Source of the DNA: Mrakia gelida
Taxonomy: Eukaryota > Basidiomycota > Tremellomycetes > Cystofilobasidiales > Mrakiaceae
Length of the DNA stretch: 64,000 bases
NCBI GenBank assembly: GCA_024345305.1
Contig: BRON01000007.1
Span: forward strand, 372,001 to 436,000
Direction: 5' to 3'
Shown here: positions 31,610 to 47,096 of the stretch, one piece after another
How the letters are laid out: each line of letters begins with the position of its first letter
How positions within the stretch are numbered: the stretch's first letter is position 1
Notes under the pieces: model-generated
Seen by the model: only the letters and a program-made list of their open reading frames with translations
Databases searched by the model: none
What the model was told of the DNA's origin: nothing
Program-made: the position numbers and the translations under genes

Positions 31610-32609
31610 CGAAACGGTCCTGTTGGTTGAAAGGTCAAAGGAGCAAAAGAGCAAACTCGACCTTTCGACCGACTTCCCTTCAGCCTTCACAGCCGAACTT
31701 TACGATTTTCTTCCGTTCAAGCTCTTGAATTATCAGCTGGTACTCGAGTCTAGCTCATCTCGAAATCTCGAAGTCGAGAGAGGAGGGAAGAAGGGACGAC
31801 GAAGAGGGAAGTGAAGAGAGTTTGAGAGAAGGGCTCGACCCCGAGGCAGCTTGAGGCTCCTTCTATGGTCGCTGAGAAGCCCATGAGCTCGGGATGCAGC
31901 TCTGCATTAAAGCTTGAGGACCAAGCTATGAGCTCTGCTGAGCAATCTGGCAGCAAAATGGGCACCGGGGAGGACAGCAGACGAATCGAGCTCGACCTGT
32001 TTCTTCCGCTCTCTTTTCGAAGCATACACCTCCTTCCTTGAGCTTCTACGACCTCGCTGACACAGTGTCGACCTCTTTATATATATACCATCCAGTTCAC
32101 GGCTTCAAAACGAACTTCCAGAACCTCAGCAGCCCACATCGTCCTCCCTTTCTCCTCTCCCTCCTCCTTTCCCTCTCCCCCGGCGTCCTCTCTTCCGTCC
32201 CTCTCGTGATTCCTCCGCCCTAGACGCAGCCTTTGCTTCACCTACTACATACTCCCAACTCCTTGCCAACTCACCGCTTTTTCCTCCTCGTTTTTGTTTC
32301 GGATCTTTAGGATCGAAGGAAGGATCTGCTTGAGCTTCCTTCCCCACCTCCTCCCCCTCTCCCGCGTCGCGTCGGACCTCGAGAACAAGGTTGGCGTTGG
32401 ATCCTTCCCGTTCTGGAGGGGGTGGTCTGACGACCAAAAAAAAAGTGAGGAAGGAAGGGAAGATTCGAGAGGTGCTTTTGTTCTTCCCTCTCCCGTCTTC
32501 CTCCAACCACAACTCCCTCTTCGAGCGACCTATCCTCGTCGCGTCGTCCGTCCTCACTCACTCTTCCCCTCCTCCCTCCTCTTTCAGCGGAACCTCGTCA
32601 CACCCAAAA
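31610..32609. promoter_or_regulatory. divergent intergenic region, nucleoporin / hydrolase 1
   Basis: Exactly 1 kb between divergent starts. Contains TTTATATATATACC at about 32070, a possible TATA element for the + strand gene, though it lies over 500 bp upstream of the ATG. No other gene seen. Confidence 0.4.
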
Positions 32610-34824
32610 ATGGAGTCTTCCGTCCCTCCTCTCGACTTCTCAACCTCCATCGAATCGTCTCTCTCCTTCAGCGAGGATCTCAAGACTGAAGACCGCCTCC
32701 GCCTCTCGAAACGACTCTCTCCCGCTTCGATCTTCGACCCGTCCACCTGCACTTCGAAAGGCTATCACCGAATTGACTCCAGCGATGGTGGGCATGAGAT
32801 ATACTACGAGATGTGAGCTCTGAGTCTCCCTTCCCCCCCGTCCTTCTCTCTCCGTCGCGGCTCGTGACGCTCGCTCATTTTCGCTCCTCTCCCCTGCAAC
32901 TCTTCGCTTTCCTTTTTCAGCCACGGGTCAGGACCTGAGCACATCCTCTTCATCACTGGGTTGAACAACACCTCGTTTGCTTGGGTGAAGCAGGTACGAG
33001 CTCAGCTCTCATTCTTACCTCGATCAACCGCTCTCGCCGTCGACGCTGTCGACCGAGGGCTGACCTTCTCTTTCTTCGTTTTTCTGCTTCGTTTCATCTA
33101 CAGGTCGAGCGTTTCTCTTCGGATCCGGACTACTCTGTTCTCGTCTTTGATCCCAGAGGAGCTGGGAACTCGAGCTCGCCTGAGGGGAGGTTCACGTGAG
33201 TCGTCCGCGACGAGTTCTGCACATCACGATCCGAACCTGACGCTGTTCTTCGACTTTCCAGGACTTCCAACATGGCACGAGACGCGGCGAGCCTACTTGA
33301 TCATGTAGGATGGACGAAGGAGAGGGACATTCACCTGGTGAGTCCGCTTGCAGGAGGAGAGCAGAAGACAAACGGCGCTGACTCGACGCGTCTTGGTCGG
33401 TCTTTCGAACAGGTTGGAGTTTCTCTAGGTCAGTTCTCCCATACCGAGAAATACCGGAAGCAGAGATATACTGACGGTATAGTGCAATCTTTCCGCTCTC
33501 AGGCGGAATGGTGGCTCTCGGTCAGCTCGTCTTCTTCTTTTCGTAAAGACGCGTCGATCTCGCTTCTCGCTTACTCCTCCTTCATCTCTTCTGATTCATC
33601 TCCTTCTCCAGAACTTGCGTCTCAGATCCCATTTCGACTTGGATCTCTCACAATCTGCGTTTCCTCGTCGGGTCATCTCTTCCCTCTTCAGAACCTCCCT
33701 CCCGTCAGTCGACGCGTGTCCCCTTCTCGCTTCCTCGCCGCCCTAGTCACGTAGCTGACTCTCGTCGCTTGACTCTTCGACGTCATTTCAGTGGAAAGGA
33801 CTCAAAACAATCGCTCAGCTCATCTGGACGAAACCTCTGGAGGAAAGGATCAGGATGCTTGTCGAGTTCGTCCCGACGTCGTCTTGCTTTGCTCTGCCCT
33901 TCCTCTGCATCTTCAGCTGACCCTTCTCTCGTTCTTGGCGTATGGATCTTCCAGAATGCAGTATCCCTCTAAGTGGCTAAACGAGATCGACCCTCATTCC
34001 AATCGAACCAACTTCGAAACGACCGTCGAGGTTCGTCCACGCGTCTCTTCCCTTCCCTCTTTCTCCTTTTCGCTCTCTTTCTCGTCCTCAACCTTCTTCC
34101 CGCTCACCACCTCTCCTCTCACAGGAGTACCACCACCGCTTCCACCTCACCCGTCCTCAACCCCTCCGATCCAACCTCGCACAGTCTCTCGCCGCCCTCA
34201 CCCATCACGTCTCGCCGTCTCGCTTGCGCGCCATCAACGAGCAGGTCCCGAAGATCGTGGTGCTCACGGGAGACGAAGATAGTCTGGTTCGAACGTCGGA
34301 GTCCAGCAGATTGGTCAAGGAAGGGTTGACGAGGGCGGAAGGTGGGTCCGAGCGGAAAGTTGGGTCGATGGTTCGACGTGACGAAAGTTGCACTGACCAC
34401 TTGCGTTCTCGATCAGCTGTCGTTTGGGAAGGGACTGGACATGCTAGTGAGTATGGATCGACCTTACTCCTCGCTTTTTCGATCCTTCGTCTTCATAGCT
34501 CACAACGACCTCCTCTCGTCTTTTTTGTTCTGCTCGCATCAGTTCAACTCCAAGTTCGTCCATGTATTCCCCTGTTCCCTTCCTCCTCTACCCCTCTGAC
34601 CGACCAAGGACTATCCCCGTTCTTTCGTCCGTTTCTCTACAGCGCTCAAAATGGTTCAACGCCCTCCTCGAACGAGTCTTCGAAGAGGGAAGAGGTTCGT
34701 CGGCCCTTTCCTCCCTGTCCAGGCTTTTCCTGTCCGACTCAACGCTGATGCTCATTCTTGACCTTCTCTCCCTCCGTATGAAGCTCTTTCTGGGCCGCCT
34801 CAATCGAGGCTGGCGGAAAAGTAG
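32610..34824 (+). CDS. alpha/beta hydrolase fold protein, copy 1
   Basis: Serine hydrolase of unknown substrate, 356 residues from 14 exons: 32610-32812, 32921-32993, 33104-33195, 33262-33337, 33413-33428, 33503-33520, 33612-33703, 33792-33865, 33955-34030, 34125-34341, 34417-34446, 34543-34553, 34643-34694, 34784-34824. The oxyanion motif is HGSG, then FDPRGAGNSSSPEG, the nucleophile elbow GVSLGGMVAL (split over two exons of 16 and 18 nt), the acid in VVLTGDEDSLV and the histidine in WEGTGHA. Paralogue of the minus-strand gene at 47097-49484, with the same 16- and 11-nt microexons; this copy has one extra intron just after the nucleophile. It lacks a targeting peptide. Family members include esterases, enol-lactonases and epoxide hydrolases. 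Confidence 0.88.
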
Positions 34825-35380
34825 CAAGCGTGAGAGTGTCTTCGTTCGGTTTTGACGACGCGCCGTGTTGTTTTGTTTCCTTTCTTTGGTTTGGGATGTT
34901 TTGCTTTGCGTCTCTCCTCTCAGGATATCTTACGGACTAGGACTCGGAAGTGACTACTCCTAGGTATCAGCTATCCAACCTCTATTTCTGGAGCAAGACG
35001 AACGAGCGAACGAACGAACTCCACCCCCTCGCGCGTCTCGCCGCTCCCTCCTCTCCTTTGCCTCGCTCGCTCGCACTGAGAGATAAAGAGATTTCATATA
35101 TGAGAGGAGAGCGGGAGGCACGGAACTTATAAACCAACAAAGGACAACGAAGAAGAAGAAGAGCAAACGAAAAAGGTAAAGGGGAGGAGGAGGGGGGGGA
35201 GGAACGACCCAAAAAGAAAACATCAACCGACGAGGAGAGGAAAGACGAAGCGGAGGAGGAAGCAGGGTAGTCTTTTAGAATAAAAACCCTAGAGTCCGAG
35301 GAATCCACTGTAAGCTCGCTTTTCCCCCCTGCGCCGACTGATGAAGCAAGATGGGTGTGTGTGTGGAGGGGGAAGGGAGG
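34825..35380. other. interval between converging hydrolase 1 and ADE12
   Basis: About 560 bp between two stop codons. Contains GAACGAAC-type tandem repeats near 35000 and purine-rich runs. It should hold both polyadenylation regions; nothing else seen. Confidence 0.35.
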
Positions 35381-38377
<2,997 letters not shown>

Positions 38378-40967
38378 ATGTCAGACCACGTAAGCCCAGT
38401 CTCTCCCATCTCGTCGATCTACACAAACGAGAGCTGACCCGCCTTCGCTCTCTAGTCCTCCCCTCGTTCTCCCACTCCGTCCTTCTCTCCTCCTCCACCA
38501 GATCACGACTTCTCAGAACCGTCAGCACCAGTACCCTCAGCCCCGGCTCCCCCACCAGCTGCCGCTTCATCCCCTGAAGCCGAGGAAGAAGAGGAGGAGG
38601 AGGACGAGGATGCTCCTATGGCCGAACCCTCAGCAGCTCCAGCAGCAGCAGCAGGATCGGACGACGAGGACGAGGAGGCAGCTGCTGAAGCTCTTCGACA
38701 GCAGGTCTTCGGTGGAGATTCAGACTCGGATCTATCTTCAAACGACGACGACGACGAAGAACCCAAACAGGCTAAAGTCCGTGAGTACGACGTCTCTCTT
38801 GCCTTTCTTCGTGAGCTTCGTCTCGAGCTGACCTCCTTCCCTTCCCTCACCTCCCCCAGTCGCCTTCCCTCCCAAACCCACCGCCGCCTCCCCTTCCCGA
38901 TCCCCATCTCATTCCCGCTCTCGATCTCGCTCGGCTTCCCACTCCAGATCCCCCTCCGCTCAACCCGAGGAGGACGCGGAGGACGCGGAGGGGGGCAACT
39001 ACTCGGACGGGGACGCGGATGCGAGGGAGAAGAAGCTCAAGTTCAAGAAGTCCAAGAAGAGCTCGGGAGAGAAGAAGGAGAGGAAGAAGAAGGATGAGGG
39101 TGGAGAGGAAAAGCCTAGGTCAGTACCATTGTCTCGCTGTTCGTTGTCGTTGAGTCGGAGGGATGGGAAGGAATGACCTCTCGCGAGGGATGTTGAGCTC
39201 GAGCTCACCCCTTCCTCGCCTTCTTCGTTGCTGAACCCTTCTCCTCCCCTCTTCGCGGGCTTCGCAGGAAAAAGAAGCGCAAGACTGCACCCGCCGAGGA
39301 GGAGGACAGGAATAGCGACCAGGAGGATCGACCTGAGGAACCTATGGATGAGGCGACGAGTGAGTCTCTCCTCTCCTCCTCCTCCTTCCCTTCCTTCGCG
39401 TCGAACCAGCTCGCTGATCCTTCGCTGGCCGTTTTGCTTTCGCGTGTGGGTGTGTTTAGTGCGACGACAAGCTCTCAACCGAAAGATCGACGAGATCGTC
39501 AAGGCTCCCAAGAACAAGAGGAAGAAGTCGAAGAGGGATGGAGAGGATGTGAGCTCGCCCTCCCTTTCCCTTCCCCTCCCCCGTCCCTTCGCAACCTCTG
39601 CTCTCCCCTCCAGCCCACTCTTACTCGCCACCTCCATATCACCCTCGCGTACTTTGTTTTCGCCGACCGCTGACTCCCTCTCTCTCTCTACCTTCCTCCC
39701 TCCCTCGCCTTCGTTCGCAGGTCCTCGACGAGATGAACGACGAGCTCATCCAGAACCTGAAGGACAAGATGATGAAGGCTGCCGAGAAGGACGAGGCGGC
39801 TGTGATGGACAAGCGACCTGCTTCGGCCAAGTTGACGATGTTGAAGGAGGTGATGAGCATCTTGCAGCAGTGAGTTTGAACGCTTTCGTCTCGTTTTCGT
39901 CCCTCCGCGCGTCGGTCCTCGTTTCGTCTCGTCTCGACTTCCTGTCTTTGACCTCGAGCCCGAGCGACGAGGACGATGACTTCGATGAGCGAGGGTAGAG
40001 GTTGGGGAACGAGAGAAGCAGTCGAAACTGACCACTCCGACGCGTCTTCGTCTTCGGTTTCGTCCAGGTCGACGATGGGACAGTCGATCGTCGATAACGA
40101 TCTCCTCAGTGCAGTCAAGCGATGGTTGGAGCCTCTTCCGGACAAGTCTCTCCCAGCTCTCGACATCCAGAACTCGTTCTTCGATATCCTCGTCAAGGTT
40201 CGTCTCTTCTCGCGTTCTCATTCTCGTTCTCGTCTTTCTCTTCGCTCGCTCGCTCGTTCTGACCTCTCCCTTTCTCTCCCACCCTCCTCCTCCCAACCCC
40301 TCTTCCCGACCCTTCGTCGCTTTGCTCGGTTCGCCCTCCCAGATGCCCATCGACACCGACACCCTCAAAGCCTCCGGTCTCGGCAAAGTCATCCTCTTCT
40401 ACTCCAAATCCCTCCGTTCCACCTCCCACGTCAAACGACAAGCCTCTCATCTTCTCGCCGCCTGGTCCAGACCCATCATCAAGCGATCCAGCTCCTTCAG
40501 AACCAAGTCCGTTCCGTCTATCGATATTCGACCGGGTCACTACGCCGAGCAGGAGAGGGCTGCTGCTGCTGGAGGAGGGGGAGGAGGGAAGAAGGCTTGG
40601 GAGAGGCCTGAAGGGGAGAAGATTGATAAGAAGAGGAGGAATGTTAGGATTCCGGCTCCTTCGGTGAGTTCCAGTCTCTGTCTCTGTACCTCGTCTTCGC
40701 CCCAGGAACGAAACGCGCGACCGAGCCACGCGAACTCGAACTCCAACTGACTCCCTTCCCTTCCCTTCCCTCCTTCGCTTCGTTCCTCGTCCCTCGCAGA
40801 ACACGACCTACACCCACGCACCTCGATATGATCAGATGGGATCCCAGGGAGGAGGAGGTGGTGGTGGGGAGACCTCTCAGGCTCAGGCGAAGAGACAGAA
40901 GGAGACCGAGAGGTTGAAGAGGATGAAGAAGCAGTTGGCCGACGCGAGGACGCAGGAGAGGTTGTAG
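38378..40967 (+). CDS. IWS1: transcription elongation factor IWS1/SPN1
   Basis: RNA polymerase II elongation and histone-modification adaptor that binds Spt6. Nine exons: 38378-38389, 38456-38780, 38860-39118, 39268-39359, 39460-39548, 39721-39869, 40068-40197, 40343-40663, 40800-40967, totalling 515 codons (514 residues). The N-terminal half is disordered, acidic and Ser-rich with basic patches, as in fungal Spn1. The TFIIS N-terminal-type domain spans about residues 280-420: [83 protein letters not shown]. The first exon is 12 nt (MSDH). The C-terminal tail is Lys/Arg-rich. Nuclear. Confidence 0.95.
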
Positions 40968-41346
40968 GAGCCTTCTGCTCGGGTCGAGGTGGAGGTCCGA
41001 CGATGTCGATGATTTATGTAGTATCACCGTTGTTGGTTGGTCTGGCCTTCCCCTTGGACAAGGACGCGAGAGGAAGGAGGGACGCGTCGAACGCGAGCGA
41101 GTTGGTCGAGAACTTGACTTCTCTCCCGCGACGAGATTCACACGAAGTTCACAGAAAGCCATTGGACATACTAGCTCTTATTCAATGCACTCTATCCCCG
41201 AAGAAAGCAGATCTGGTCTGCTTGCCCCTGCAGGACTGAAACCGCCGCAGTTCACGACGAACCTCTCGAAGGTTCTCTCCCTTCCTCTATTCTCTCCCTC
41301 GCCACCCATCCCCCTTCCCCCAAGACCAACCCGAATCGAGCAAAGA
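40968..41346. other. interval between IWS1 and Argonaute
   Basis: 379 bp on the same strand, holding the IWS1 terminator and Argonaute promoter. One GACGCGTC at 41081-41088. Nothing else seen. Confidence 0.35.
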
Positions 41347-44300
41347 ATGTCTGATCCAGTTGATACGCTCACTCAAGTAAGAATCGTGTTCGATCTGAGC
41401 GAAGAAGAGGCATTGGGGAGGAAGGAGAACGACGTCCACCAGTGCCGATCTCGAAGCGAGAGAGATGCTGACTTCGCTCTTCTCTGCTCGCTCCTTTCTT
41501 TGCTCGTGAACTAGGATGTCCAAGCTATGAAGTTGACGAGTGAGTAGCTTTAAGATCGTTGCTGTTCTTAGAATCTCGACCGGAAGAAGAACAAGAGAGG
41601 GACGAGACGGCAGGGACGAACTAGAGCTCGCCTCCTTCGACGTGGAGCTGAAGTTCTTCTTCTTTCTTTCTGTATCTTCTCTTCGTCTTCACAGCCTTCA
41701 CCAAGAGACCAGGTACGTTCACAACTCAGCTCTTGCTCTATTCAGAGCGAGAAGAGCAGCATCTCAACCCTTTCTTCGCTTAAACCCGAGCTCAACACTC
41801 CACTCCTTCCCCTTCCCCTCCCTCCTCGCTCCATCTCTTCCTCAAGGCTACGGAACCGTCGGGAAACCTCTTCAAGTTCGAGCCAACATGTTCAAGGTTG
41901 GCTTCAAGGCCGCACCCAAGTTCGTATCGTTCCTTGCACTGCTAGGGAGATGAAGAAGTGAAGGCTGATCTTTGACGACTGACCCACCTCCCTTTTCCTT
42001 CCCTCTTTGCAGGAGCGTCGTTCACTACGACGTCACGATCAAGCCAGTCGCCAAGGTCGCGAGCCAGAAGGCTCTCCCTCGACCTCTGCTTCGAGAGATC
42101 TACGACCAGTTCGTCAAGGAGAACGGCAGGGCCGGTCAGCCCTTCTTCCAGGTCTTCAAGTCTCTGTGAGCTCGACCGCGCCTCGTCCTTCCTTTCTCGC
42201 CGACCTAGAGCTAACGCCATGCCTTCCTCTGTTCTCAGCGTCTTCGATGGCCAGCAGAACGCCTTCTCAGGTTAGTCGTACGATCTTTGCCGTCGTCTCT
42301 ACAGCGCTGAGACTCTTCGCTTTCGTCTCTCAGTCGAGCCTGGATTCCCTGGGGATCAAGTCTTCACCGTTGGACTTCTCGACGCTGGAGCTCCTGCTGG
42401 AGCCGTCGCTCTTCCTACTCGACAGTTCAAGATCACCTTCAATGCCGTCAACAAAGTTGATCTCGCTCAGATCGAGTCGTTCTGCAAAGGTCAGGCTCAA
42501 GCGATCAAAGTTCAGGGTGCGTCTCCCTCGTCCTCGTTCGACGACCTCTTTGACTACCTCTCGTCTTCGTCTCGAACCTCACTCATCATCGCTCTCGTCC
42601 TCCTCGTGGTTCACAGAACTCGCTCTCCTCGCCATCCAGTGCGTCAACATCCTCCTTCGAGACGACCCTACCAAAAGGTTTGATCCCATCGGAGGACGAG
42701 GAAACCGTTTCTTCAGCGACGCGGATCGAGAGCCTCTCGCTCAAGGAGCTGTGGTTGGGAAAGGGTTTTTTCAGTCCTACCGACCTACAATCTCAGGTCA
42801 TGCCGCTATCAACTTGGGTGAGTCAGTGATCCGTCTCGTCTCGTCTCGTCGCGTCGCGTCGCTTCTCATTTCGCTCATTCGTTCGTCCCACTTTTCTCGA
42901 TGCGACTCAGACACCGCCTTCACCGCTTTCGTTCAAGAAGGACCTCTCATCGAAGTCGCCTCGAGGATCCTCGCATTCGACCTCACGAAAGTTCAAACCA
43001 CAGGAGGAGGACGAGACGGAGGAGGGAGTGGCGCCTTCGGTGACGGTGGAGGGTTGTCTTCTCAGATCACTCGGCTTCTAGATCTTCTCAAGACTGCGAA
43101 GTGAGCTCGACACCTTTTTTCACGTCTTCACGAGTCGAGACGGACGATCTCATCGCTGACTCGTCTTTCTCGCAGTTTCACCGCTAAGCATCGGTATGTT
43201 TACCCCTCGTCCTCGCTCGAGGGCTGTATTGACTTCCTTCTTGTCTTCTTTCTAGACCTGGGCAGGTCTTTCGAGTCACCAACATCTCTTTCAAGTCGTC
43301 GAACGACTTCAAGTTCCCGGATGAGAACGGAAAGGAGTGCTCGATCACGAGCTACTTCAAGCGCGCTCACAACGTCACTCTTCGCTACCCGGACCTCCCT
43401 TGCGTCCAGTGTGAGTCCAACGCTTTCTCTCGGTATCTACTCGCTCTCGAACCGAACTGACTCGTCGTCCTCGTTCTCCCCGTTTCGACAGACGGAAAGC
43501 GAAACCTCATCCCCTTCGAGCTCTGCACGATCCTCAAGAACCACGTCATCCCACCTCCTCTTCTCACCTCCCAGCAGACATCTAAGATGATTACGATCTC
43601 GGCCACTGCTGTGAGTATCGGATCCGCGGCCGTTTTCGGACGGACCCCTCGACTTTTTTCGCGATTCGACGCGCTGACTCGTCTTTTGTCGCTCCCTTTT
43701 CTCAGCCTCCCGCTCGTGCTGCTTTTTTATTTGAAAAGGCGAGGTATCCTTGGCTACTCGGAGCTCCCTAAGGTCGCTCAGTGGGGATTGACGGTCGAGA
43801 ACAAGATGATGCTCGTCTCTGCTCGAGTGCTTCCTCCTCCGAAGAGTCAGTTCAAACCCTTTCCTTCCTAGCGCAGATATGACCCGAACTGACCTGAACG
43901 TTCAAATTTTTCAGTCGCCTACGCTGGGATTGACAACGGACTTCAGACCATCACGCCGAGAAATGGAGCCTGGAACGTCGGAGAGATGGTTCGCGTCTCT
44001 CGTCCTTCCTTTTCGTCCATCACGTCTCTTCCTTCGCTGACCTCGTCTTCCCTTCCCAGCAGTTTGTCAAAGCCGGAGAACGCCTTCGGTCATGGTCTCT
44101 TGTCTCGTTCGATTCGCGTCTCAAGCTCGATCAACTCCAAACCTTCGTCGACCTCTTCTGCGCCGCCCTCGCGACGGTTGGAGTCCAAGTCGATCTCACG
44201 GACCCCGCCATCGTTCGCTTGGAGCCTCGAGGATACAAGGGTGTCGAGGATGGTCTCAAAACAGGTCTGCAGCAGGCGTGGATCAAGGTTCGCACCTCGA

Positions 44301-46690
44301 ATCGCAGTCAGATTCGAACGTCGAGAGTCTCGCTGATCTTCCTTCCCTTCCGTTTCGTATGCAGTCGGAGCAAGATCCTCAGCTACTCCTCATCATCATG
44401 CCTAACAAGGATCAAGCGATGTATCAACACATCAAAGCTTCGTCTCGTGAGTTAAACCTACCTCCGGCTCAACACGTCTGAGGAGCGTCGTCACTGACTT
44501 TTGATCTCTTCTTCTCGCAGTGTAAGCCTGAGACTGCTACTCCGCCGTTCGGGGCTGATCAGAGCTGACCTCAGACAATTCGATCGCTTGCATTCTCCTC
44601 GGTAGCTTCAAATACAAGCTTCGTCAGTCCCTCGCCCTCTTCGTCGTCGTCGAGAACGAAAACGGACGACGCGCTGACTTCATCTCTCTCTTTCCAGCCG
44701 TCGCTTCCCAGTGTCTGCTCTTCAAAACAGTTACGGGAGTTCTGAACGGCAAGAATCGCGACACTCTGCTCCGGAACATCTCCATGAAGACTCAGGTCAA
44801 GCTCGGAGGAGAAACCCATCACGTCGCGCTTGTCAGTCCGACTTCCTCCTCGCATCTCATCTCTCGTCGTCCGATGTCCTGTTGACTCCGTCCACATCGT
44901 TCAATCAACAGCCCAACATCACCAGTTCCACGATCATCTTCGGAGCAGACGTGAGCTCGACCTCTTCATCCCTCGTTCGTTCTTCGTCGTTCGAGAGATC
45001 TGACCCCTTCCGCCCTTTCCTTCGCAGATCACTCGCTACAACATGGCTGGAAATGCGGACAACGCTCCTCCCGACATCGCGTGCGTCGTAGCTTCCGTCT
45101 ACGGTCAGAACTCGAGCTACCGAGTCGAGATTCGAGAACAACGAGCTCGATGGTGGGTTTCCTTCCTCCCTCGATTGTTCGAAGAGCCATTCGCGGCTGA
45201 CTCTTGATTTCTGTCTTTCTCAGTGAGATTATCGTCTATATGGAGGGAATGGTTCGTGCTTCTTCGCTCTGCGCGACGGGGAGAATCAACGCGTCAACTG
45301 ATCCTCCTTCCTTCTCTTTCACAGGCCACCAGGGTCTTCGAAGCTTGCGAACAGCTTCCCACAGAAATCATCTTCTTGGTGAGTCTTCTGATCACTCTCG
45401 ACCTCGTTGTTTCCCCGCTAACATCGCGTCCCGTTTCTTTTCTCTTCCCAGCGAGACGGAGTGGCGAGTCGAGCTCGGCCATTCGCCTGTTCTCCTCCAC
45501 GAGTCGTCACTGAGCTGACTTCTTCCTTTCGTATCTCCACCAACAGTCCGAGGGAGAGTTCCAATCAGTCGTCGATTACGAGGTCGGAGCGATCAGGAGA
45601 GCCTGTCGAAGAATCGATCCCAGTTCGTTCGCGTTCTTCCTCGTGGTCCTTTTCTTCTCTCCTTCCCTCGGCTGACCTTCCCTTTCTTCTTCGCAGATTA
45701 CCACCCCAAGATCACCTACATCATCTGTGGGAAGGGACACCACGTCCGTGTCTTCGGAGATAAGCAGTCGGTTGATCGAAGTGGAGTGCGTCGCGACTTC
45801 ACTCTGCGCTCTCTTCGTCTCCGCCGCTCGTTCCTGAACTGCCTTCATCTTTCCCAGAACCTCCCCGCTGGAACCGTCGTCGATCGAGGTCAGTCGCTCG
45901 CGTTTGTGAGCTCGAGACGAAGGCGACGAAGATTCGAACTGACTCAATCTTTCTCACCTTTCCTCTCGTTTGTCTAGGAATCGTCCACCCTATCACGAGC
46001 GACTTCTATCTTCAGGCTCACGCTGGTCTCGCCGGTACTGCTCGACCGTGCCATTTCACTGGTAAGGAGAACCCCACCGATCTCGACGTCGCCCCAGCTT
46101 CTCGGTCCTGACCTTCGCTCCCCTTCGTCTTGCTTCGTTACTTGCCAGTCCTCGTCGACGAGAACAAGTCAGTCACCTTCTCAAATGAGCTCTCGATCAT
46201 ACAGAACTGACTCGTCTTCCTGCTTACCTGTTTGGCTAGCTACTCGGCCGACAGTTCGTCGCGTCCCGTCTCGTCTCGTCTCTTGTCCCCCTCTCGTCCC
46301 GACGAGATCGAGGCTGAAACGGCTTATCTGATCTTCTTTCTTCTCCAGACATCCAAGCCCTCGTCAACGCTCTCTGCTATCAGTTCCAACGATGCGCTAG
46401 AGCCGTCTCCCTTCCTACTCCCGTCGTAGGTCTTGCTCTCGAGAACGAAAGTTCGACGCGTCGACTGTCTTCTTTTCGTTCGATCGCTGACCTTCTACTT
46501 CTTCCACTTTCTCTCCCAGTACTACGCTCACCTCGCCTGTGAGCAGGCTCGTGCGTTCGTCTACACCGAGGATCGAATCAAGGCTGCCCCCGCGTCGACC
46601 TCGGGAGGAGGACCTCAAGCCTTCGACCCTATGAGGATTCAGAGACGATTGGACATGGGAGGGTTCTCCAAGTTGCAGTGGTGGCTCTAG
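41347..46690 (+). CDS. Argonaute (PAZ-MID-PIWI), with an apparent one-base frameshift
   Basis: Core RNAi effector that binds small RNAs and cleaves target RNA. More than 25 short exons encode about 890 residues, starting MSDPVDTLTQ. N domain: GYGTVGKPLQVRANMF ... VHYDVTIKPVA. PAZ region: exons 42911-43610 (PGQVFRVTNISFKS, KRAHNVTLRYPDLPCVQYGKRNLIPFELC). MID: exons 44060-44446 (WSLVSFDSRLKLDQLQTF, LLLIIMPNKDQAMYQHIK). PIWI: 44698-46690, with all four slicer residues seen: D in FGADITR, E in EIIVYMEG, D in RDGVSEGEF, H in VYYAHLA. In exon 43706-43845 the reading frame changes after PPARAA: a T6 run at 43723-43728 has one base too many for the downstream frame (GYSELPKVAQWGLTVENKM). The junctions at 44447-44697 are not fully resolved. 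The catalytic exon 45452-45463 appears to use a GC donor. Confidence 0.88.
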
Positions 46691-47096
46691 CTCTCGTCGT
46701 TCTTCCTTCCCCTTTCCGGTTCCGTCTTCTCGTTCCCCTTTCCCTTTTTCTCCCTTTCCGTTTCCGCGACGCGACACGACCTTCCGTTTTCCGAACACTC
46801 TCTCTCCCTTCCTTCCTTTCCGTCTTCTTACCTTCCGTTGATTTTCTGTACATACTCCCCCTCCCTTTCGGTCTTCTCTCTTCTCCCCCTTCCCGATAAT
46901 GAACTCTTAACGACCCACCTTCTTGTTCGTTCGACGCGAGTCGACTTCGCTCGCTCGTCTGAGTAAGCTCGGCTCCTCACCCCATCCTCCATCTTTCGAA
47001 CAAGCTAGAGAGATCCTGCATCTCAATCCAGATTCAAACAACCCCCCACTCCCCAAACCACAAAACGAACGAAAAACCAACGAAGCGAACAAAAGC
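46691..47096. other. interval between converging Argonaute and hydrolase 2
   Basis: 406 bp between two stop codons, strongly pyrimidine-rich (TTTCC repeats) at 46690-46890. It should contain both polyadenylation regions. Confidence 0.35.

Noticed and set aside
43722..43730. In-frame slippery heptamer T TTT TTA in Argonaute, the form used for -1 ribosomal frameshifting in retroviruses
   Set aside because: A -1 shift there runs into TGA within two codons, whereas the downstream protein needs the +1 (or -2) frame. The heptamer is coincidental to the T6 run.
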